DNA of 60,705 nucleotides from Betaproteobacteria bacterium (GTDB lineage Bacteria > Pseudomonadota > Gammaproteobacteria > Burkholderiales > Rhodocyclaceae). The stretch spans positions 1-60,705 of the forward strand of contig JACQAO010000035.1 of assembly GCA_016194935.1 (NCBI GenBank), given 5' to 3'. A model generated the notes under the pieces. That model did not search any database. It worked only from the letters and a program-made list of their open reading frames with translations, and had not been told where the DNA came from. A program made the position numbers and the translations under genes. Shown in pieces: positions 28,395 through 37,167 of the stretch (its first letter is position 1; the number at the start of each line of letters is the position of its first letter).

Positions 28395-29413
28395 GGCTTC
28401 GGGCTACCGTCGTCGCCATTGGCCCGAACCGGCTCCGCCGGGAGGGCGTGGTCAATGGGTTTCCAGCAAGCGAAGCTGTGACCGCCATCCGCGCGTAACG
28501 GCGGCGCACCAATTCGGCAATGCGCATCGGCATGGCTGCAGCGCGGCGCAAACGCACAGCCTTCAGGAATCCGCGCCAGGTCGGGCGGCCGGCCTTCCAG
28601 AGCGCCGAGCCGCATGTGTGGCGGGGCGTCAAGATCCGGGCGGGCGCGCAACAACGCCTGGGTGTAAGGCATGCGCATGCTTTCGAACAAATCCGCCCTG
28701 GGCGCTTTTTCGACAATTCGGCCCGCATACATCACGGCAATTTCGTCAGCGACACTGGCGACGGCGCCAAGGTCGTGGCTGATGAAGATCATCGCCATGC
28801 CGGTCTCGCGCTGAAGGCGCTTGAGCAGAATGAGAATCTGCATCTGGACGGTCGCGTCGAGCGCAGTGGTCGGCTCGTCGGCGATGAGCAGCCTGGGCCG
28901 GCAGGCGAGCGCCATAGCGATGGTCACTCGCTGGCGCATGCCGCCGGAGAGCTGGTGCGGATATTCGTCGAGGCGCTTGGGGCCGCATTGCACGCCGACC
29001 GTTTCGAGCAGTTCCACCGCGCGCGTGCGCGCTTTCGATCGGTTGTAAGCCAAATGCCGCTCAAGGACTTCGCCAATCTGGCGGCCGATGGTTAATACCG
29101 GGTTGAGCGAGGTCATCGGATCCTGGAAAATCATGGCGATGGCGGAGCCGCGGATATCGCGCAGGGCTGATTCGTCGAGGCGCTGGAGATCGCGTCCCTC
29201 GAACAACACCTCGCCGCCGGCACGGATGCCGGGCGGCTCCGGCACCAGTCTGAGGATAGAACGCGACAAGACGCTCTTGCCGCAGCCCGATTCGCCGACG
29301 ATGCCGAGGGTGCGGCCTGCGCCGACTGAAAACGAAACGTCCTGGACCGCGCGTACGACGCCGCGCGGGGTGCGAAAATGGGTGCTCAAGCCCCGGATAT
29401 TGATCGCCGGCAT
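28391..29413 (-). CDS. Peptide/Opp-type ABC importer, ATP-binding subunit (DppD/OppD-like)
   Basis: A 340-residue ATPase with Walker A GESGCGKSV, signature LSGGMRQRVTIAMAL, Walker B LLIADEPTTALD and the C-terminal CAFAPRCSHADAHC cysteine segment. The start MPAINIRG at 29413 was chosen because it lies just after the permease stop; a longer in-frame start would run into dppC. Translation is coupled to dppF by overlap. Confidence 0.93.
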   Translation of the reverse strand: MPAINIRGLSTHFRTPRGVVRAVQDVSFSVGAGRTLGIVGESGCGKSVLSRSILRLVPEPPGIRAGGEVLFEGRDLQRLDESALRDIRGSAIAMIFQDPMTSLNPVLTIGRQIGEVLERHLAYNRSKARTRAVELLETVGVQCGPKRLDEYPHQLSGGMRQRVTIAMALACRPRLLIADEPTTALDATVQMQILILLKRLQRETGMAMIFISHDLGAVASVADEIAVMYAGRIVEKAPRADLFESMRMPYTQALLRARPDLDAPPHMRLGALEGRPPDLARIPEGCAFAPRCSHADAHCRIGAPPLRADGGHSFACWKPIDHALPAEPVRANGDDGSPKP

Positions 29414-29417
29414 GCTC

Positions 29418-30302
29418 TCAAAGCGCCTGGCTCTTGATGTCGAACCAACGCCGCGCCCGCTCACCCAGGATGTTGATCGCCAGCACGCTGAGGAACATCA
29501 GCAACGCCGGAATGAAGACGGCATGCGGCGCCTCGCCCAGGTTGCCGCGCTCGCTCGCCACCATGCCACCCCAACTCGGCTCCGGCGGACGCACCGACAG
29601 ACCGAGAAAGCCCAGCGCCGCCTCCGCCAGGATCGCCACGCTCAACATGACGAGGGCGTAGGAGAGCAGCGCCGGCATGAGGTTCGGCAAAATCTCGCGC
29701 AACAGGATGCGTGGAACCATTGCTCCTAGCGCCTGCGCCGCCAGGACAAATTCACGTTCTCGAAACACCAGAGTGTTGGCGCGCCCGATGCGTGCGAAAG
29801 CCGGAACAAACAGGAAACCGATAGTGATCGTGACATTGCCAAGACCGGGTCCCAGGTTGCTGACGATGGCGATCGCCAGTATCAACGCCGGAAAGCACAG
29901 CACTACTGTCATTGCCCCCATCACGATGCGGTCGACAACACCGCTAAAATAGCCGGCGGCCAGACCGAGCGCACCACCAAACAACAAGCCGATTGAAACG
30001 CTCCCGGTAGCCACGAAAAACGACACTCGCGCGCCGTAGATGGAGCGAGAAAAAATGTCGCGCCCGAGCGAGTCCGTACCAAACCAATAGTCCGCATTGG
30101 GCGGCGTAAGAGTGTCCATCAGGTCGCCGTCAATCGGACTGCGAAGTCCAATCCAGGGCGCCGCGATTGCAGCCAGGACGATCAATACCAGCCATGCCGT
30201 CGCGAGCACCGGTGCCGGCGTGGCGTGCACCCTCAGCCATAGCAGTGCGGGAGCGCGACGGCGCTCTTGGGCCGGCCTCAGCACGCTAGCTGCGGAGCGC
30301 AT
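29418..30302 (-). CDS. Peptide/Opp-type ABC importer permease (DppC/OppC-like)
   Basis: The 294-residue protein has about six membrane helices. The FGTDSLGRDIFSRSIYGARVS motif is the OppC/DppC N-terminal signature, and the EAA loop reads AAQALGAMVPRILLREILPNL. It overlaps dppB by 17 bases. It forms the pore with DppB in the inner membrane. Confidence 0.93.
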   Translation of the reverse strand: MRSAASVLRPAQERRRAPALLWLRVHATPAPVLATAWLVLIVLAAIAAPWIGLRSPIDGDLMDTLTPPNADYWFGTDSLGRDIFSRSIYGARVSFFVATGSVSIGLLFGGALGLAAGYFSGVVDRIVMGAMTVVLCFPALILAIAIVSNLGPGLGNVTITIGFLFVPAFARIGRANTLVFREREFVLAAQALGAMVPRILLREILPNLMPALLSYALVMLSVAILAEAALGFLGLSVRPPEPSWGGMVASERGNLGEAPHAVFIPALLMFLSVLAINILGERARRWFDIKSQAL

Positions 30303-31236
30303 GGCGAACTCTCGGATCGAGCACGGTGTAGATCGCGTCGACCAACAGGTTGACGAGTACGAAGCCGACAGCCACCAGCAAAATTACCCCCTGGATCGCG
30401 AAATGATCATGCTGAAACGCGGCGGTCGCGATCATCTGGCCAATTCCTGGCAGGGAGAACATGGTCTCGACGATCACCGATCCGCCAACCAGGCGGCCCA
30501 TGTTGACGCCGATCACCGTGACCAGCGAAAACGACGACAGCTTCAAAGCGTGCCGCAGCAATATTTCGTGCGGCTCCAGGCCCTTTGCCCGCGCCACCAG
30601 CACGAAATCCTGTTGCAGCGTCGTAATCATATCGGCGCGCAGCAGACGCAGATACACCGGGCATTCGGCCAGGGCGAGCGTCAGGGACGGCAGCAGCATG
30701 CTGCGCAGGTTGGCGCCCCAGCCATCTTGCAGGCTCTTGAATCCGGCCGCAGGCAGCAGACCGGCATGCACGGATATACCGTAGATCAGCAGAATGCCGA
30801 GAAGAAAAGGCGGCGTCGACAGGAAACCCACGGACAGCGCGGTGATCAGCCGGTCCAAGCGCGACCCCACCCGGTAAGCCGCGAGGATACCCAGCGGCAC
30901 GGCCACCACCAGGGCGAGGATTTGGCTCAGCACAATCAATTCGAGCGTCACTGGCAGGCGATCCAGCACCATACGGGATACCGCCTCATTGGAGCGGTAC
31001 GAATGCCCCAGATCGCCGCTCAGCGCCTTCGACAACCACTCGACATAGCGTACCGTCAGGGGCCGATCCAGGCCGAGTTCCTCGCGCAAAGCGGCGATCA
31101 GATCGGGGGTCGCGGACTCACCCAGAATCGCCACCGCAGTATCGCCAGGCAGGATCTCGGTAATGGCAAAGGTGAGCACGGTCACCGCGGCAACAATCAC
31201 GAGCAGCGAAACCAGGCGCCAGAAAAATCTCCGCAT
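30286..31236 (-). CDS. Peptide/Opp-type ABC importer permease (DppB/OppB-like)
   Basis: A 316-residue inner-membrane permease with the N-terminal LPGDTA and LGLDRPLTVRYVEWLSKALSGDLG segments of OppB/DppB. The EAA loop is VARAKGLEPHEILLRHALK, and a final helix ends in YTVLDPRVRH. It is the partner of the following permease, transcribed after the binding-protein gene. Confidence 0.93.
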   Translation of the reverse strand: MRRFFWRLVSLLVIVAAVTVLTFAITEILPGDTAVAILGESATPDLIAALREELGLDRPLTVRYVEWLSKALSGDLGHSYRSNEAVSRMVLDRLPVTLELIVLSQILALVVAVPLGILAAYRVGSRLDRLITALSVGFLSTPPFLLGILLIYGISVHAGLLPAAGFKSLQDGWGANLRSMLLPSLTLALAECPVYLRLLRADMITTLQQDFVLVARAKGLEPHEILLRHALKLSSFSLVTVIGVNMGRLVGGSVIVETMFSLPGIGQMIATAAFQHDHFAIQGVILLVAVGFVLVNLLVDAIYTVLDPRVRHALRS

Positions 31237-31286
31237 ACTCTAACCAGGAAAGAACACAAGGTGATCCGGCGACTCGCCTGAAAACC

Positions 31287-32816
31287 TCATCTGCTCTTCC
31301 ATATATCAACGGGGCGCAGCATCCCGTCCGCAGCCCTGGGTATGCCATGCACGTTCTTTGCACTCAGCATGAACGGCGTATAGTAATAGAGAAAGTGGTA
31401 AGGCGCATCTTTCGCTAGCAGGCTGCTCACCTGCGTGTAGATGCCGACCCGCGCGTTTGCATCCACGCTCGTCCGTCCCGCCTCAAGCAACCTGTCCATC
31501 TCCGGGTTTGAGTACTGGATATAATTGCGTGCCGCCTTCGAATGGAAGAACTGATAAACATTTGCATCCGGATCGCCGCCCCCGGACCAGCGAAACAGCG
31601 AAGCCTCGAAATTGTGGGTCATGGCGTTGCGGATGATTTGCACCATCTCGACCTGATCAATCTCTGTTTCAATACCGGCCCTCTTCCACATCTGCTGTAA
31701 CGCCTGTGCCAAGCGAACCGACCATGGCACAGTCACTGTTGACAGCTTGAACTTGATCGGCCTGCCGATCTCTTTCATGATCGCCTGCGCCTTCTTCAAG
31801 TCGAACTCACGAAAGCCCCCGACCTTCTCATGCGGCGCCAGGCCCTCGCCAAACGGGGTACGCGCCACTTTATAGATACCGTAATTTAGCGCCTTGTTGA
31901 TGGCGACACGGTCAGTGGCGTAGGCAAGCGCTTCCCGTACGCGCGGATCGGCAAGCGGTCCGCTTGCCGTCTGGAACATGATGAACACCGTACCCAGGCT
32001 TCCCGGATCGATCACATTGAGCGACTTGTCCTTGAGCGCATCGGCAACATCCTTGGGCGCCGGGCCCAGGTTCACGTCGATGTCCGCTGTCCTGAGGGCC
32101 GCCATGCGCGTTTGTTCGTCAGGCATCACCCGGTAAAATACTTCGTCCAGAAAAGGTTTGCCGTTGCGCCAGTAGCCGGGGTTGCGCACGACGTGGAAAT
32201 AGTTGCCGTGGCGCCACTCCTTGAACATGAAAGGCCCTGTTCCGACCGGATTTGCGCCGTAGTCCTTGCCGTATTTCTGCACCGCTGCCGGTGAAATCAT
32301 CATGCCGGACACATCTGCCAGCACGGCCGCGAAAGGCGCCGAGGGATTCTTCAGCCTGATCTCGACCTCCATTGGGGTGATCGCCCGTACATCGGCCACC
32401 ATGGCAAGGTCGGCGGAACCCCGGTACTTGTTGGCCGGATCCATGAGCCGCTTGAGGTTGTACACCACGGCTTCGGCATTGAAGGGTGTGCCGTCGTGGA
32501 ACTTGACTCCGGTGCGCAATTTCAACACATAGCTCATGCCATCGGCAGACACGCTATAACTCTCCGCGAGGTTGGGGACCAGCTTGCCCTTCTCGTCGAA
32601 CTCGAGCAGCGTGTCATAGATGGATCTTCCGACATGCCGGTCGTTCTGCGCACCCATGCCGAGCGGGTCGAGCGTCGGCGTATCGCCGTCTATCCCGACA
32701 TTCAGCCTGCCGCCGCGCACCGGCGCGTCCTGGGCCAATGCCTGGGCCGCGACTAACAGCAGCATGGCGAACGTAGCCGCAAACCACGAATTCCAACGGA
32801 TATGTGAACTACTCAT
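31287..32816 (-). CDS. Peptide/Opp-type ABC importer, periplasmic substrate-binding protein (DppA-like)
   Basis: A 509-residue SBP_bac_5-family binding protein. The start MSSSHIRW has a strong AAGGAGG ribosome site (32819-32828). A signal peptide follows (cleavage expected after ALAQ, about residue 29). Family motifs include GDTPTLDPLG, DTLLEFDEKGKLVPNLAESY, LRTGVKFHDGTPFNAEAV and GTGPFMFKEW. Its ligand may be a peptide, an opine, nickel or another compound; cluster context hints at an amide-containing organic substrate. It is first in the transport operon. Confidence 0.93.
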   Translation of the reverse strand: MSSSHIRWNSWFAATFAMLLLVAAQALAQDAPVRGGRLNVGIDGDTPTLDPLGMGAQNDRHVGRSIYDTLLEFDEKGKLVPNLAESYSVSADGMSYVLKLRTGVKFHDGTPFNAEAVVYNLKRLMDPANKYRGSADLAMVADVRAITPMEVEIRLKNPSAPFAAVLADVSGMMISPAAVQKYGKDYGANPVGTGPFMFKEWRHGNYFHVVRNPGYWRNGKPFLDEVFYRVMPDEQTRMAALRTADIDVNLGPAPKDVADALKDKSLNVIDPGSLGTVFIMFQTASGPLADPRVREALAYATDRVAINKALNYGIYKVARTPFGEGLAPHEKVGGFREFDLKKAQAIMKEIGRPIKFKLSTVTVPWSVRLAQALQQMWKRAGIETEIDQVEMVQIIRNAMTHNFEASLFRWSGGGDPDANVYQFFHSKAARNYIQYSNPEMDRLLEAGRTSVDANARVGIYTQVSSLLAKDAPYHFLYYYTPFMLSAKNVHGIPRAADGMLRPVDIWKSR

Positions 32817-33157
32817 GACCCCCTCCTTCTTCAATGGTATGCGCAATTTGCTGCAACTTCTGCAGGCCGGAGGTAAGCATCGTCTAAACGAAAACCGGCG
32901 TCCACAGCAAACTGTACTGTGTTTCATACACTGAAACGAATAGCCGATTTGCGCCGCACGCGGCGCCGCTTAACTATAGCCTATCAATGGCGGCACGCTT
33001 CGCCTATTACATGTTGACTTCGGCGAAGTCGTACTGTCGCGAGCGGCGGCGCGGCAGAGGTTATTCCACGAAAGATGGTCCACCTGCTTGGCGAGTACAA
33101 GCTCGCTGACGTGCGTGCATGTGACGTGTACTCAACTTTAGGGAGGTTACATACAGT
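32817..33157. promoter_or_regulatory. Divergent regulatory region between the ABC importer and the porin
   Basis: This 341-base spacer holds no convincing gene. It contains a perfect dyad GTTTCA-TACAC-TGAAAC (32921-32937) about 105 bases upstream of the dppA start and about 220 bases upstream of the porin. A long GC-rich stretch lies at 32951-33060. The porin ribosome site AGGGAGG is at about 33141-33147. The dyad is the likely operator for the binding-protein operon. Confidence 0.6.
32921..32937. promoter_or_regulatory. Dyad GTTTCA-N5-TGAAAC, putative operator
   Basis: Perfect 6-base arms separated by five bases. The core TTTCA-N5-TGAAA recurs upstream of the creatininase gene (34733-34747). 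Both sites are near the same IclR gene (35710). IclR-type proteins bind dyads of this size, so it is the best candidate ligand-responsive site. The assignment is by position only. Confidence 0.5.
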
Positions 33158-34222
33158 ATGCAAAAGAAACTTATCGCTCTGGCAGTCGCCGGCATCGTAT
33201 CCGCGCCGGTATTTGCTCAGTCGCAGGTCAGCATCTATGGGGTCATTGACCAGGCTATCGATGTCGGCAACTATGGCGGCGCAACCGGCAGCGTGAGCCG
33301 CCTCACTGACGGTGCTTACGGCGGATCGCGCCTGGGCTTCACGGGAAGTGAAGATTTGGGCAATGGCATGAAAGCCAATTTCAGGCTGGAAATGGGCCTG
33401 CGTGCGGACAACGGCACGCTTGACAATGCCAGCAATCAAATATTCCAGCGTGCGGCAACTGTTGGCCTGAGCGGCAAATGGGGCAGCGTGGATTTGGGTC
33501 GTCAGTACACCCCGCTGTTTTATATTCAAGCCGAGAACGACATTTTTGGCGCCGTCGGGATTGGCTCGCTCTACGGGATAACCAACGTTGGTCAGACCCG
33601 CGCGAACAACTCGATTCTTTACAACTCACCAGGCATGAACGGTTTCACCGCTGGCGTGATGTACTCGCTTGGCGATGCCGGCACTGCTGCCGCTTTTCAG
33701 GAAAGCACCATTAATCCGAAGGATCAGGGGCGCCATACCAGCATCAAGCTGCGTTATGGCAACGGCCCGCTGATCCTCGGCCTCGCCTCGAGCAGCCAAA
33801 AGAGCATGGGGATCGTTGCACCCGCCCCCGTAGTAGCCGCCAAGACCACAGCGCTGTTCGGGTCGTACGACTTCAAAGTCGTCGTGCTCAACGCCGGCTG
33901 GCAGACCACCAAAAACGATGCCCGCCCGGTCACGTCCGATAACCGCGTCTGGAACGTCGGCGCCACCATCCCCGTGCTTGGCAATGACAGGATCAACCTC
34001 GGATACGCCAACCGGCACAACCAGCTGGCCGCCAACACCGACGCCAAGCTGCTGTCCCTGCGCTATGTGCACTCAATGTCCAAACGCACCACGCTATACG
34101 GCATCTGGGCGAAAATGACCAACGAAAACCTGGCGAGTTTCTCACTGTTCCAGGCGCCTGCGGTCGGCGCTGCCGGCTACGATCCGAGCACAGTGCAAAT
34201 CGGTATCTCGCACAAGTTCTAG
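33158..34222 (+). CDS. Outer-membrane trimeric porin (Gram-negative porin family)
   Basis: The 354-residue protein has a signal peptide (MQKKLIALAVAGIVSAPVFAQ). It then begins SQVSIYGVIDQAID, typical of beta-proteobacterial general porins, with repeated beta-strand alternation and a C-terminal aromatic residue (HKF) needed for barrel assembly. Length is normal. Its adjacency to the binding protein and ABC importer suggests a matching route across the outer membrane. The 3' flank carries a UUCG hairpin. Confidence 0.93.
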   Translation: MQKKLIALAVAGIVSAPVFAQSQVSIYGVIDQAIDVGNYGGATGSVSRLTDGAYGGSRLGFTGSEDLGNGMKANFRLEMGLRADNGTLDNASNQIFQRAATVGLSGKWGSVDLGRQYTPLFYIQAENDIFGAVGIGSLYGITNVGQTRANNSILYNSPGMNGFTAGVMYSLGDAGTAAAFQESTINPKDQGRHTSIKLRYGNGPLILGLASSSQKSMGIVAPAPVVAAKTTALFGSYDFKVVVLNAGWQTTKNDARPVTSDNRVWNVGATIPVLGNDRINLGYANRHNQLAANTDAKLLSLRYVHSMSKRTTLYGIWAKMTNENLASFSLFQAPAVGAAGYDPSTVQIGISHKF

Positions 34223-34249
34223 CCGGCTCCGCACGAGCTGAAGTTCAAA

Positions 34250-34269
34250 CCGCCGCCTTCGGGTGGCGG
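34250..34269 (+). terminator. Possible terminator hairpin after the porin
   Basis: CCGCCGCC, the tetraloop TTCG and GGTGGCGG form an eight-pair stem with one G-U pair. It lies 28 bases past the porin stop and 18 bases before the end of the convergent YdhR-like gene. No clear run of T follows on either strand, so intrinsic termination is uncertain. Confidence 0.45.
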
Positions 34270-34287
34270 CAATTGGCATAATTTATT

Positions 34288-34620
34288 TCACAAGGCGGGG
34301 TCGGCGGGCGATTTGGAGACGATGACCTCGCCGGTGAGGTTATCGACGACCATCGGGCAGTCGTACCATGTCATGACCGGCTCGCCGAATTTCTTGGTGT
34401 TTCGTTCGCGCCATTCTTCATTGTGGGCACGTTCGGCTGCGGCGCGCGACTCCCAGAGATAGATCCCCGCTCCCGAAACGCCATCATCGGATAGCGCGTA
34501 GTACTTGCGGATTAATCCAGGCATCGCCTGGTAAATCGGCGCGGCACTCATAAAACGCTGAACAGTGTCGGCCCGCGGCAGCGGCGCGGACAATTTGAAC
34601 TGTACGATAACGGTGATCAT
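34288..34620 (-). CDS. Small YdhR/ABM-like monooxygenase-family protein, copy 1
   Basis: A 110-residue protein starting MITVIVQFKL, with MPGLIRKYY, GIYLWESRAAAE and VMTWYDCPMVVDNL, matching the ferredoxin-like dimeric alpha-beta barrel proteins called YdhR or antibiotic-biosynthesis monooxygenases. About 73% of the first 100 residues are identical to the second copy at 36799. Catalytic residues are not clearly known for this branch. It is transcribed away from the creatininase gene, with which it shares the operator region. Confidence 0.75.
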   Translation of the reverse strand: MITVIVQFKLSAPLPRADTVQRFMSAAPIYQAMPGLIRKYYALSDDGVSGAGIYLWESRAAAERAHNEEWRERNTKKFGEPVMTWYDCPMVVDNLTGEVIVSKSPADPAL

Positions 34621-34731
34621 GTTCCCCTTTCTTCCGCTCCCAAGTAAACACTTCGCAGAGCGCAGCTTGATTCAACGAAAGGCAGCATGCTATGCGGGAC
34701 TGAAGATGGCATAGCGAAGAAACCGCAAAGT

Positions 34732-34748
34732 ATTTCAGTGGTTGAAAC
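34732..34748. promoter_or_regulatory. Dyad TTTCA-N5-TGAAA in the YdhR/creatininase spacer
   Basis: ATTTCA-GTGGT-TGAAAC repeats the core and spacing of the site at 32921-32937, with a perfect five-base inner arm. It is about 107 bases upstream of the creatininase ATG and 112 bases upstream of the YdhR-like start. It could control both. Confidence 0.5.
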
Positions 34749-34854
34749 AAGTGGATTGCAAATGGCGGCGCGATCGCTGATCATCGGACTATAGTCCAGT
34801 CTGTCGATGCCGGGATATAGGAGCAGTTCTTGTGAATCGGGAGGAAACAAAAAT

Positions 34855-35637
34855 ATGACCGCTTATGCCATGCAAGACATGACCTGGCCGGAGGTAAAAG
34901 AGGCTCTTGAAACAGTCAAGGTCGCAATACTGCCGGTGGGTTCGCAAGAGCAACATGGACCACACCTGGCTTGCAACGTGGATATTGCCGGTGCGGAGGC
35001 ATTCGCGCTGATGCTGGCGGAGAAGGTACACCCGTTGGCGATGCTTGCACCCCCGCTAAACTACGGGATCTCCTATCACCACATGTTATTTCCAGGATCA
35101 CTGACCTTGCGCCCGGAAACCTTCATCCAGGTGCTTATCGACGTGGCGACGAGTTTGCGCCAACAGGGCATCCGGAGGATTTTCGTGGTCAACGGACACG
35201 GTGGCAATCAGTCTGCGCTGGATATAGCCTCGGTAAAAATGCGTGCCGATCTGGGCATGCGCATGAGCTACACGCTTTGGCCAGTATTGGGGGAAATGAG
35301 CATCGTAAAAGACCAGAATGTGAAACGGCATACAGGACATGCGTGCATATATGAGACTTCCTTGATGATGCATCTTCGACCCGACATTGTGCGTGATGAG
35401 GCCCTGGCGGAAGGGGAAATGCAGCCACCTCTTTATGGGGATGTTTCCACAACCGGCATCGGTGGTTTTGCTTATTGGAACGAAATCACCCGCAACGGCG
35501 CTTTTGAAGGCGCACCCGAGGCGACGGCGGAGATTGGAGAGAAGATCGTGCAGCTTGCGCTGGAGCGGGCAACTAGCTTCGTTCGGCAGTTCGCGCAAAT
35601 CGATGTCGAGAAGCAATCTCTCATGCATTTCAAATAG
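34855..35637 (+). CDS. Creatininase-family amidohydrolase
   Basis: A 260-residue metal-dependent amidohydrolase. The metal-binding motif E32-x-H34 lies in GSQEQHGPHL, with D43, NGHGGN (113-118), and H162 and E167 in HACIYETS. All are intact. The family hydrolyses cyclic amides such as creatinine and related compounds, or is MftE-like; the true substrate is unknown. ATG 34855 follows the GGGAGGAA ribosome site (about 34839-34846). Divergent from the YdhR-like gene. Confidence 0.87.
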   Translation: MTAYAMQDMTWPEVKEALETVKVAILPVGSQEQHGPHLACNVDIAGAEAFALMLAEKVHPLAMLAPPLNYGISYHHMLFPGSLTLRPETFIQVLIDVATSLRQQGIRRIFVVNGHGGNQSALDIASVKMRADLGMRMSYTLWPVLGEMSIVKDQNVKRHTGHACIYETSLMMHLRPDIVRDEALAEGEMQPPLYGDVSTTGIGGFAYWNEITRNGAFEGAPEATAEIGEKIVQLALERATSFVRQFAQIDVEKQSLMHFK

Positions 35638-35709
35638 CGCATCACAGATGGAGCGTTCGCTGCATCTTCGAGAACAACTATTGAAGCGCGCAATGGTTCG
35701 TACAGGGCG

Positions 35710-36489
35710 GTGGGGACGGCGACCGTGAACCATTACGTGAGCCGCTCCGCTGACCGGATATTCTCAATTGTCGAATTCATCAACGCGGCCATGGAGCCAC
35801 TGGGGCTCTCGGATATCGCGCGCGGAACAGGACTGCATCGCGCCACAGCGTACCGTTTTCTTTCTGTCCTGGAGGAGAAAGGCTACATCTATAAAGACCC
35901 GGCCAGCGGCGCCTATTCAGTCGGCCAGAAACTGTTCCGCCTGGGTACGCCGCAAGTCCGCACCGTCACCGTGATTCATCGAGTGCGTCCCCTCGTCCGA
36001 CGGCTGGCTTATTCGACCGATATGACGGCGACTATCGGGATGATCGAAGGTACCCAGATCGTCATCTGCGAAAAAGTGGAAACTCCTCGAAGCCTGAAAA
36101 CTTTTCCGCTGCCGGGGGCCTGGCTCGATGCCCACGCAACCGCCCTGGGCAAAGCGATTCTCGCGTTCAGGCCGCAAGACGAGGTGCGCGAAGCGTACCG
36201 GCGCCACCGTCTTCACAGCTACACCGAAAATACGATTACCAGGCAAGACGCATTGTTCGCCAATCTGGAGATCATCCGCCGGGAGGGACATGCATACGAT
36301 TTCGCGGAGATGATCGCCGGAACCCATTGTGTCGCGGCTCCGATGATAAACAGCCGAGGCTACGCAATTTATGCGCTGTCCCTCTCGGGGCCGTACCGTC
36401 GATATCCGAAGGCGAAACTGGCGGAAGCGGCGGTTCAGCTCAAGCAAACGATATCCGAGATGCGCAAGCTGATTTTCAATCGCCCCTAG
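35710..36489 (+). CDS. IclR-family transcriptional regulator
   Basis: The 259-residue protein has an N-terminal winged helix (about 10-75, LSDIARGTGLHRATAYRFLSVLEEKGYIYKD) and the IclR ligand domain. The latter includes HIRVRPLVRRLA-like VIHRVRPLVRRLA, LGKAILAF and a late segment HCVAAPMI. It is the only regulator of its kind in the region and is the best candidate for the shared TTTCA-N5-TGAAA dyads. The start is GTG; another GTG five codons later is possible. Confidence 0.9.
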   Translation: MGTATVNHYVSRSADRIFSIVEFINAAMEPLGLSDIARGTGLHRATAYRFLSVLEEKGYIYKDPASGAYSVGQKLFRLGTPQVRTVTVIHRVRPLVRRLAYSTDMTATIGMIEGTQIVICEKVETPRSLKTFPLPGAWLDAHATALGKAILAFRPQDEVREAYRRHRLHSYTENTITRQDALFANLEIIRREGHAYDFAEMIAGTHCVAAPMINSRGYAIYALSLSGPYRRYPKAKLAEAAVQLKQTISEMRKLIFNRP

Positions 36490-36798
36490 CAGCGGCCCGT
36501 ACACGCGGCGCGACTCTGCCCGTGTGCAATGCCGGGAACTCAATCCGAATATTCGGCGGCGTGGCGTTTTAGTGTGTGAGACGAATTGCCGCTGGCTCTG
36601 GACGCAAGTCTTCGTTTCGGCGATGCTGACGCCTCCGCCGGTTCTTGCGCAGCAGTGACGGCTGTGGAAGAAAGCTCTCATCCGCGCCGATCCGGCAAAT
36701 TGAGAACTTCATGCAAGCGACCTACGCCGGGCTGGACGCGATCCTCACGAACACCCGGTTTATTGCCCTCCCTACTCAATGTTCAAGGAATAAGCCTT
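36490..36798. other. 309-base spacer, probably decayed coding sequence
   Basis: No intact gene is visible. The segment at about 36659-36700 reads RLWKKALIRADPAN in one frame, and about 36700-36763 reads IENFMQATYAGLDAILTNT in another. Together they look like one protein broken by a frameshift near 36699. The parent family is not recognised. The ribosome site AAGGA for the following gene is at 36785-36789. Confidence 0.35.
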
Positions 36799-37110
36799 AT
36801 GATCATCGTCATCGTGCAGTTCAAGTTACCCAAGCCCGTTTCGTTAGCCGATGCATTAAAGCTGTCTCTCGCCGGCGCGCCGATATACCAGGCCATGCCG
36901 GGACTGATCCGCAAGTACTACGCTGTTTCCGAGGACGGCGCCAGCGCTGCGGGAATCTATCTCTGGAAGTCGCGTGCCGCAGCCGAACTTATCTACAACG
37001 GCGAATGGCGCGAACGAAACACGAAAAAATTCGGCGAGCCGGTGATGACCTGGTACGAATGCCCGTTGGTGGTCGACAATCTGACCGGACAGGTCGTTAC
37101 CGAAGCGTGA
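36799..37110 (+). CDS. Small YdhR/ABM-like monooxygenase-family protein, copy 2
   Basis: A 103-residue protein, MIIVIVQFKL at the start and AMPGLIRKYY, YLWKSRAAAE and MTWYECPLVVDNLTG later. It is about 73% identical to the copy at 34288 over 100 residues. Start ATG 36799 has an AAGGA ribosome site at the right distance; a longer frame begins upstream, but its first 71 codons do not resemble the family. It leads a plus-strand run with the TPR, GST and RidA genes. Confidence 0.78.
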   Translation: MIIVIVQFKLPKPVSLADALKLSLAGAPIYQAMPGLIRKYYAVSEDGASAAGIYLWKSRAAAELIYNGEWRERNTKKFGEPVMTWYECPLVVDNLTGQVVTEA

Positions 37111-37167
37111 ATCAGGCCATGTCACTAAAATACCGAATGCTTGAAATGACCTCATGGGAGGTGTGAC

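Noticed and set aside
30097-31281. Plus-strand frame opposite the two permease genes
   Set aside because: Gln/His/Arg-rich antisense of conserved membrane proteins; no plausible start context.
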